From Trueperaceae bacterium (lineage in GTDB: Bacteria; Deinococcota; Deinococci; Deinococcales; Trueperaceae): DNA of 8,964 nucleotides. A program made the position numbers and the translations under genes. Every line of letters begins with the position of its first letter. The stretch's first letter is position 1. The stretch spans positions 1-8,964 of the forward strand of contig JAGXHO010000090.1 in the NCBI GenBank assembly GCA_024636105.1, given 5' to 3'. Positions 8,471 to 8,964 of the stretch are shown piece after piece. Under the pieces are notes generated by a model. That model saw nothing but the letters and a program-made list of their open reading frames with translations. It ran no database searches and was not told where the DNA came from.

Positions 8471-8964
8471 GTGGTCGAGTTCCAGCACGTCACGAAGACC
8501 TACGCGCGGACCCACACCCACGCGCTGCGGAACGTCGACTTCCGCATCCGCAAGGGGGAGTTCGTCTACATCACCGGCCACTCGGGGGCGGGCAAGAGCA
8601 CGCTCTTGGCGCTCGTCCTGAGGCGCACGGTCCCTTCGGAGGGGGCCGTGGCGATCGCCGGCCAGGACCTCGCCAAGCTGCGCGAGGGGCAACTTCCGCT
8701 GCTCCGGCGCCGGATCGGCATGGTCTTCCAGGACCATCGGCTGCTGCCGAAGCTCTCCGCGACGGAGAACCTGACCTTCGCCCTGCGCGCCACCGGCACC
8801 CCCGGCAACCTGGAGCAGAAGGCGCTCGCGGCGCTCCGCCTGGTGGGGCTCGCCCACAAGCGCAAGGCCTTCCCCATCGAGCTCTCGCTGGGGGAGCAGC
8901 AGCGCGTTGCCATCGCGCGCGCGCTGGTGACCAACCCGCCGCTGCTGCTCTGCGACGAGCCCAC
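8471..8964 (+). CDS. ftsE: cell division ATP-binding protein FtsE (N-terminal part, runs off the right edge)
   Basis: FtsE is the ATPase of the FtsEX complex, which with the membrane protein FtsX activates peptidoglycan hydrolases at the septum. Numbered from the GTG at 8471, the 164 residues show the FtsE-like start VEFQHVTKTYA, KGEFVYITG followed by Walker A GHSGAGKST at 36-44, the Q-loop segment GMVFQDHRLLP with Gln87, ENLTFALRATG, the ABC signature region ELSLGEQQRVAIARAL at 137-152, and Walker B LLLCDEP at 158-164, where the window ends. The canonical signature is LSGGEQ; here the first Gly is Leu140 (codon CTG, 8888-8890). A start at ATG 8462 would add three residues. I prefer 8471, because homologues begin there and a -10 box covers the ATG. 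The D-loop, H-loop and the expected ftsX are beyond the window. Another small ABC ATPase is possible but less likely. Confidence 0.88.
   Translation, partial: MVEFQHVTKTYARTHTHALRNVDFRIRKGEFVYITGHSGAGKSTLLALVLRRTVPSEGAVAIAGQDLAKLREGQLPLLRRRIGMVFQDHRLLPKLSATENLTFALRATGTPGNLEQKALAALRLVGLAHKRKAFPIELSLGEQQRVAIARALVTNPPLLLCDEP

Overview
This is a very GC-rich bacterial stretch (by eye near 70% G+C, with third codon positions almost all G or C) that is nearly fully coding. Gene content and signals fit Actinomycetota, perhaps a deep-branching member. The supporting signs are PurS, an FtsE, GTG and TTG starts, TANNNT boxes placed for leaderless mRNAs, and a hydrolase resembling the mycobacterial monoacylglycerol lipase. 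The phylum is inferred from style; no marker here settles it.

Layout: (1) 1-471, plus strand: the C-terminal part of an RlmI-type 23S rRNA cytosine methyltransferase. (2) 487-4682, minus strand: one tightly packed unit, transcribed right to left: ornithine cyclodeaminase/mu-crystallin-family dehydrogenase - purB - purC - purS - alpha/beta hydrolase. Its neighbours overlap by 4, 1 and 8 nt, with a final gap of 15 nt. It converges on the methyltransferase over a GC-rich 10-bp hairpin. (3) 4683-4877: divergent intergenic region with candidate promoters for both sides and a very good ribosome binding site for gyrA. (4) 4878-8377, plus strand: gyrA, starting at TTG, then a nucleoside hydrolase that overlaps it by 4 nt. 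(5) 8471 to the right edge: the N-terminal part of ftsE, apparently on its own leaderless promoter.

How the genes work together: PurC and PurB catalyse consecutive steps of de novo IMP synthesis (CAIR to SAICAR to AICAR). PurB also makes AMP from adenylosuccinate. PurS is the small subunit of FGAM synthase, whose partners PurQ and PurL are not in this window. The nucleoside hydrolase on the other side of gyrA would release free bases from nucleosides, so nucleotide supply genes flank the gyrase A gene. RlmI and FtsE belong to ribosome modification and cell division.

No mobile element, CRISPR array, tRNA, rRNA or obvious defence system is visible, and I see no convincing undescribed system. 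The points most worth checking are a non-canonical ABC signature in FtsE (LSLGE instead of LSGGE), the unusual gene partners (amino-acid dehydrogenase plus pur genes plus lipase; gyrA plus nucleoside hydrolase, with no gyrB alongside), and the leaderless start proposed for ftsE.
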